Positions 61,295 through 64,000 of a stretch of DNA of 64,000 bases are shown in pieces (within the stretch, counting starts at the first letter, position 1; every line of letters begins with the position of its first letter). Both the position numbers and the translations under genes were made by a program. Source of the DNA: Stenotrophomonas nitritireducens. Lineage in GTDB: Bacteria; Pseudomonadota; Gammaproteobacteria; Xanthomonadales; Xanthomonadaceae. The stretch is from assembly GCF_001431425.1 (NCBI RefSeq), contig NZ_LDJG01000004.1:31811-95810 (forward strand), given 5' to 3'. The notes below the pieces were generated by a model. The model made no database searches, was not told the origin of the DNA, and saw nothing but the letters and a program-made list of their open reading frames with translations.

Positions 61295-61936
61295 TCATAC
61301 CAGCTGCAGTTCGAACGCCTTGAGCACCGCCCGGGTACGGTCGCGCACGCCCAGCTTGCTGAGGATGTTGGAGACGTGGTTCTTGATGGTGCCCTCGGCC
61401 ACGCCCAGCGAATTGGCGATCTCCTTGTTGGAGAAGCCGCTGGCCATCAGCCGCAGGATCTCGGTCTCGCGGTCGGTCAACGGGTCCGGCCGGTCGAGGC
61501 TGACGAACTCGTTGCGCATGTGCTCCAGCCCCGACAGCAGGCGCTGGGTCACCGCCGGCTGCACCAGCGAGCCGCCATCGGCCACGGTGCGGATCGCCCC
61601 GACCAGCTGCTCCAGGGTCACATCCTTGAGCAGATAGCCCTTGGCGCCGGCCTTGAGCCCGGCCAGCACCAGCTGGTCGTCGTCGAAGGTGGTCAGGATG
61701 ATCGCCGGCGGCAGCTGCCCCAGCCGCGACAGGGTCTGCAGCGCCTCCAGGCCGGACATCACCGGCATGCGCATGTCCATCAGCACCACGTCCGGCGCCA
61801 CCTGCGGGATCATCTCCACGGCCTGGCGGCCGTCGGTAGCCTCGGCCACCACTTCGATGCCGTCGTCCAGCGCCAGCAGCGAACGGATGCCCTGCCGTAC
61901 CAGGGTTTGGTCATCGACCAGACAGACGCGGATCAT
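61295..61936 (-). CDS. NarL/LuxR-type response regulator (DesR-like)
   Basis: A 213-residue regulator. The receiver (residues ~1-125) has acidic DDQTLVRQG, phospho-Asp in DVVLMDMRMP and Lys in LLKDVT. The LuxR HTH is LTDRETEILRLMASGFSNKE with GVAEGTIKNHVSNILSKLGV. It would be phosphorylated by the kinase encoded just upstream, whose stop overlaps its start by one base (TGATG). Target genes are not evident nearby. Confidence 0.93.
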   Translation of the reverse strand: MIRVCLVDDQTLVRQGIRSLLALDDGIEVVAEATDGRQAVEMIPQVAPDVVLMDMRMPVMSGLEALQTLSRLGQLPPAIILTTFDDDQLVLAGLKAGAKGYLLKDVTLEQLVGAIRTVADGGSLVQPAVTQRLLSGLEHMRNEFVSLDRPDPLTDRETEILRLMASGFSNKEIANSLGVAEGTIKNHVSNILSKLGVRDRTRAVLKAFELQLV

Positions 61937-63135
61937 CAGTTCACTCCTTGCGGCCCGGAGGCCAGCATCATATTGGTTGCCACCGGCAGGCAGGCGCGAA
62001 GGCGGAAGCCTTCGCCGCGCCGTGCCGACACGTCAAGTTCGCCGCCATACTGCGCCAGGCGCTCGCGCATGCCACGCAGCCCGTTGCCGGGCAGGATGTC
62101 CTCCACCTCGCCGCCGACGCCGTCGTCGCGGGCGTCGATCACGATCCGCCCGCGCTCGCGCTCGACCCGGATCCACAGGTTGCGGGCGCCGGCATGGCGC
62201 ACCGCGTTGGTGATGACTTCCTGGGTACAGCGCAGCAGCACATGGGCGCGTTCGGGGTCTTCCACGCTCAGCGGGTCGTCCATGTCCAGGTGGATTTCGA
62301 GCGAGGGCACCCGCTCGGCCAGCGGCCGCAGCGCCGCGGCCAGGTCGATCGCCCCGCTCTCGCGCAGCTGGCTGACCGCCTCGCGCACGTCGGTGAGCAG
62401 CAACTTGGCCAGCGTGTGCGCCTGGCGCACGTGTTCCTGGGCCTGGCCCTCGGTGATATGGCCGGCCACTTCCAGGTTCAGGCTCAGCGCGGTCAGGTGG
62501 TGGCCGAGCAGGTCGTGCAGTTCGCGCGAGATACGGGTGCGCTCGTTGACCCGGGCGCTCTCGGCCAGCAGCAGGCGGGTGGCGCGCAGCTCCGCATTGA
62601 GCCGGCGCTGCTCCTCGCGGGCCTGGGTCTGCTGCCGCGCCACCAGGCTGGTCACGAAGATGAACATCGAGAAGCCGGCATACAACAGCGACTGCAGCAG
62701 CGCTTCGAACAGCGGCAGCCCCATGATCAGGTTGTAGACCGGCAGCACCGCCAGCTGGCTGAGCACCAGCCAGACGATGCCGACCCGCCGGCTCAGCAGC
62801 CACGGGATCACCCCGGCCGCGACCATCAGCAGGATGCTGCCCAGCCCGGTGACGCTCAGATAGCTGACCGCCAGCCCCGACAGGGTCAGCACCAGCAGCG
62901 CCAGCCGGTCGTACCAGCTGGTATGGCCACCGGCGCTCAGGCCGCGGGTCAGCCAGAAGTAGCAGACGCCGAAGGACAGATAAGCGGCCAGCAGCCAGGT
63001 CGCCTCGCCCAGGCTCGGCGGCAGCTCGCCTTCGGCCGGCGCGTACTGGGTGTAGAGCAGCGGCAGGCTGACCAGGCCCCAGGTGAACAGGCCGGCCAGG
63101 CGCAGGACGCGGGTATGGCTGAGATATCCCAACAT
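61936..63135 (-). CDS. DesK-type sensor histidine kinase
   Basis: A 399-residue membrane kinase. Six TM helices fill the first ~200 residues (LLYTQYAPAEG region; LLLMVAAGVIPWLLS region). The HisKA_3 motif is RTRISRELHDLLGHHLTALS, with the phospho-His in ELHDLLGHH. The ATPase has N-box VITNAVRHAGARNLWIRVER and G-box DDGVGGEVEDILPGNGLRGM. It probably senses a membrane property, like DesK, and signals to the overlapping response regulator. The ATG at 63135 lacks a strong RBS. Confidence 0.9.
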   Translation of the reverse strand: MLGYLSHTRVLRLAGLFTWGLVSLPLLYTQYAPAEGELPPSLGEATWLLAAYLSFGVCYFWLTRGLSAGGHTSWYDRLALLVLTLSGLAVSYLSVTGLGSILLMVAAGVIPWLLSRRVGIVWLVLSQLAVLPVYNLIMGLPLFEALLQSLLYAGFSMFIFVTSLVARQQTQAREEQRRLNAELRATRLLLAESARVNERTRISRELHDLLGHHLTALSLNLEVAGHITEGQAQEHVRQAHTLAKLLLTDVREAVSQLRESGAIDLAAALRPLAERVPSLEIHLDMDDPLSVEDPERAHVLLRCTQEVITNAVRHAGARNLWIRVERERGRIVIDARDDGVGGEVEDILPGNGLRGMRERLAQYGGELDVSARRGEGFRLRACLPVATNMMLASGPQGVN

Positions 63136-63283
63136 GCGTGCATGGTAAGGAGCCCGGGGCCTTTGCGCCCTCCCACGGAAGTCATGCCCGTCCGATGCTC
63201 GCCCGGTCCAGCCGGCCATGCGATAATCGCCGGCCAGCCCCCACTTCTCGCTCGGGGCCGACCGTTTCACCCACGGAGTCACA

Positions 63284-63874
63284 ATGTCGATCGTCATCCG
63301 CGACGTGCGCGAGCACGAGCTCGATTCCGTCCTGGCACTGAACAACAACGCCGGCCTGGCCATCCTGCCACTGGATGCGGCCAAGATCCGCCGCTTCTAC
63401 GAAACCGCCGAGTATTTCCGCGTCGCCGAGCGCGACGGCAACATGGCCGGGTTCCTGGTCGGCTATGGCAGCGACAGCGAGCACGACAGCTGCAACTTCG
63501 CCTGGTTCCAGCAGCGCTACCCCAGCTTCTTCTATATCGACCGCATCGTGGTCGCCAGCCGCCGCCGCGGCGGTGGCGTCGGCCGCGCGTTCTATGCCGA
63601 CGCCCAGAGCTATGCCGAGCTGCGCTACCCGCAGATGGCCTGCGAGGTGTTCCTGGACCACGGCGCCGATGCCGCCCTGCTGTTCCATGGCAGCTTCGGC
63701 TTCCGCGAGGTCGGGCAGAACACCATGCCCGAAGTGGACGTGCGCACCAGCATGCTGCTCAAGGACCTGTGCAGCTACGAATGGGTGAAGGAAACCTATG
63801 GCGACAACCTGCCCGACGTCCCGTGGGTGGGCAACACACGCCGGCCCCTGCAGCAGCGGCCGACGGGAACCTGA
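63284..63874 (+). CDS. GNAT family N-acetyltransferase
   Basis: A 196-residue GNAT. YIDRIVVASRRRGGGVGRAF is motif A with the acetyl-CoA pyrophosphate loop (RRRGGGVG). AWFQQRYPSFFYIDRI precedes it and EVFLDHGADAALLFHGSFGF with REVGQ forms motif B. The substrate is unknown. ATG 63284 follows GGAG by 5 nt; its stop overlaps the minC start region by 1 bp gap, so they may be co-transcribed. Confidence 0.9.
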   Translation: MSIVIRDVREHELDSVLALNNNAGLAILPLDAAKIRRFYETAEYFRVAERDGNMAGFLVGYGSDSEHDSCNFAWFQQRYPSFFYIDRIVVASRRRGGGVGRAFYADAQSYAELRYPQMACEVFLDHGADAALLFHGSFGFREVGQNTMPEVDVRTSMLLKDLCSYEWVKETYGDNLPDVPWVGNTRRPLQQRPTGT

Positions 63875-63875
63875 G

Positions 63876-64000
63876 ATGGCAGTGAATCCGGATTACGAAC
63901 AGGCAGGCGAACTGAAGATCGGGCAGGTGGGCATCGCCAACCTGCGCATCCGCACCCTCGATGTGGAACGGCTGGTACAGGAAATGCGCGAGCGCGTGGC
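63876..64000 (+). CDS. minC: Septum-site determining protein MinC (5' end only)
   Basis: The first 41 residues (AVNPDYEQAGELKIGQVGIA; NLRIRTLDVERLVQEMRERV) match the N-terminal MinC domain as in xanthomonads. MinC inhibits FtsZ polymerisation away from mid-cell with MinD. The rest lies beyond the right edge; minD and minE are presumably downstream. Confidence 0.9.
   Translation, partial: MAVNPDYEQAGELKIGQVGIANLRIRTLDVERLVQEMRERV

Overview
The window is very GC-rich with strong G/C third-position bias. Its gene families and order fit a gammaproteobacterium of the Xanthomonadaceae (Pseudoxanthomonas / Lysobacter / Luteimonas / Stenotrophomonas type). Pointers are a Xanthomonas-type NPP phosphodiesterase, Bpt leucyltransferase, a UbiM-like hydroxylase, a THX ribosomal protein with a Lys/Ala tail, a 'pathogenicity-like' protein, REP-like GC-rich intergenic hairpins, and GNAT-minC at the right edge. 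The genus cannot be fixed from the sequence alone. It reads as ordinary chromosome: no phage genes, transposase, tRNA, rRNA or CRISPR array was found.

Layout. 1-7.2 kb: a PadR regulator overlapping a HAAS/sensor membrane protein (cut by the left edge), a secreted PPIase, an EamA exporter, two small unknowns, a DUF4349 lipoprotein overlapping a GFA protein, and a DUF885 lipoprotein. 7.3-13.5 kb: a run of short, separately started genes (SHOCT, MAPEG, VOC, NTF2-like, csaA, DUF1801, TMEM175-like, DUF1993). The TMEM175-like gene has its only good ATG one base out of frame. 13.6-29.6 kb: ABC exporter, serine hydrolase, DUF72, EamA, two diguanylate cyclases flanking rluF, a DEAD-box helicase, a sigma-70-family factor with a membrane partner, an S4 protein, a UbiM-like hydroxylase and a ClpP-like lipoprotein. 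29.8-31.8 kb: an alkylation-repair pair (Ada/AraC/AlkA fusion plus Ogt), with a second AlkA-like glycosylase at 58.5 kb.

33.1-43.8 kb: NPP, THX, then a divergent MerC-domain / ZnuD-like TonB receptor pair sharing a Zur-box-like palindrome; a TetR-MFS-HlyD efflux operon with its own palindrome; an amidohydrolase; and gltX-zur in one direction. The zinc receptor, the MerC protein and Zur probably form a local zinc regulon. 44-52.7 kb: PCu(A)C copper chaperone, enoyl-CoA hydratase-like protein, TesB, an ECF sigma factor fused to a membrane domain, an EF-hand protein, Bpt, an EEP-family lipoprotein, REP-like repeats and PurT.

52.8-57.8 kb is the most striking block: a tightly overlapping operon of SPFH protein, small membrane protein, Arc-type ribbon-helix-helix protein, DUF4177, alpha/beta hydrolase, CPBP protease, PH-domain protein and probably an M15 peptidase. 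It follows a promoter whose spacer and -10 carry two GATATC boxes one helical turn apart, a likely autoregulatory operator. 58-64 kb: membrane unknown, AlkA-like glycosylase, DUF423, SRPBCC protein, a degraded duplicate of a response-regulator 3' end, a DesK/DesR-type two-component pair, GNAT and the start of minC.
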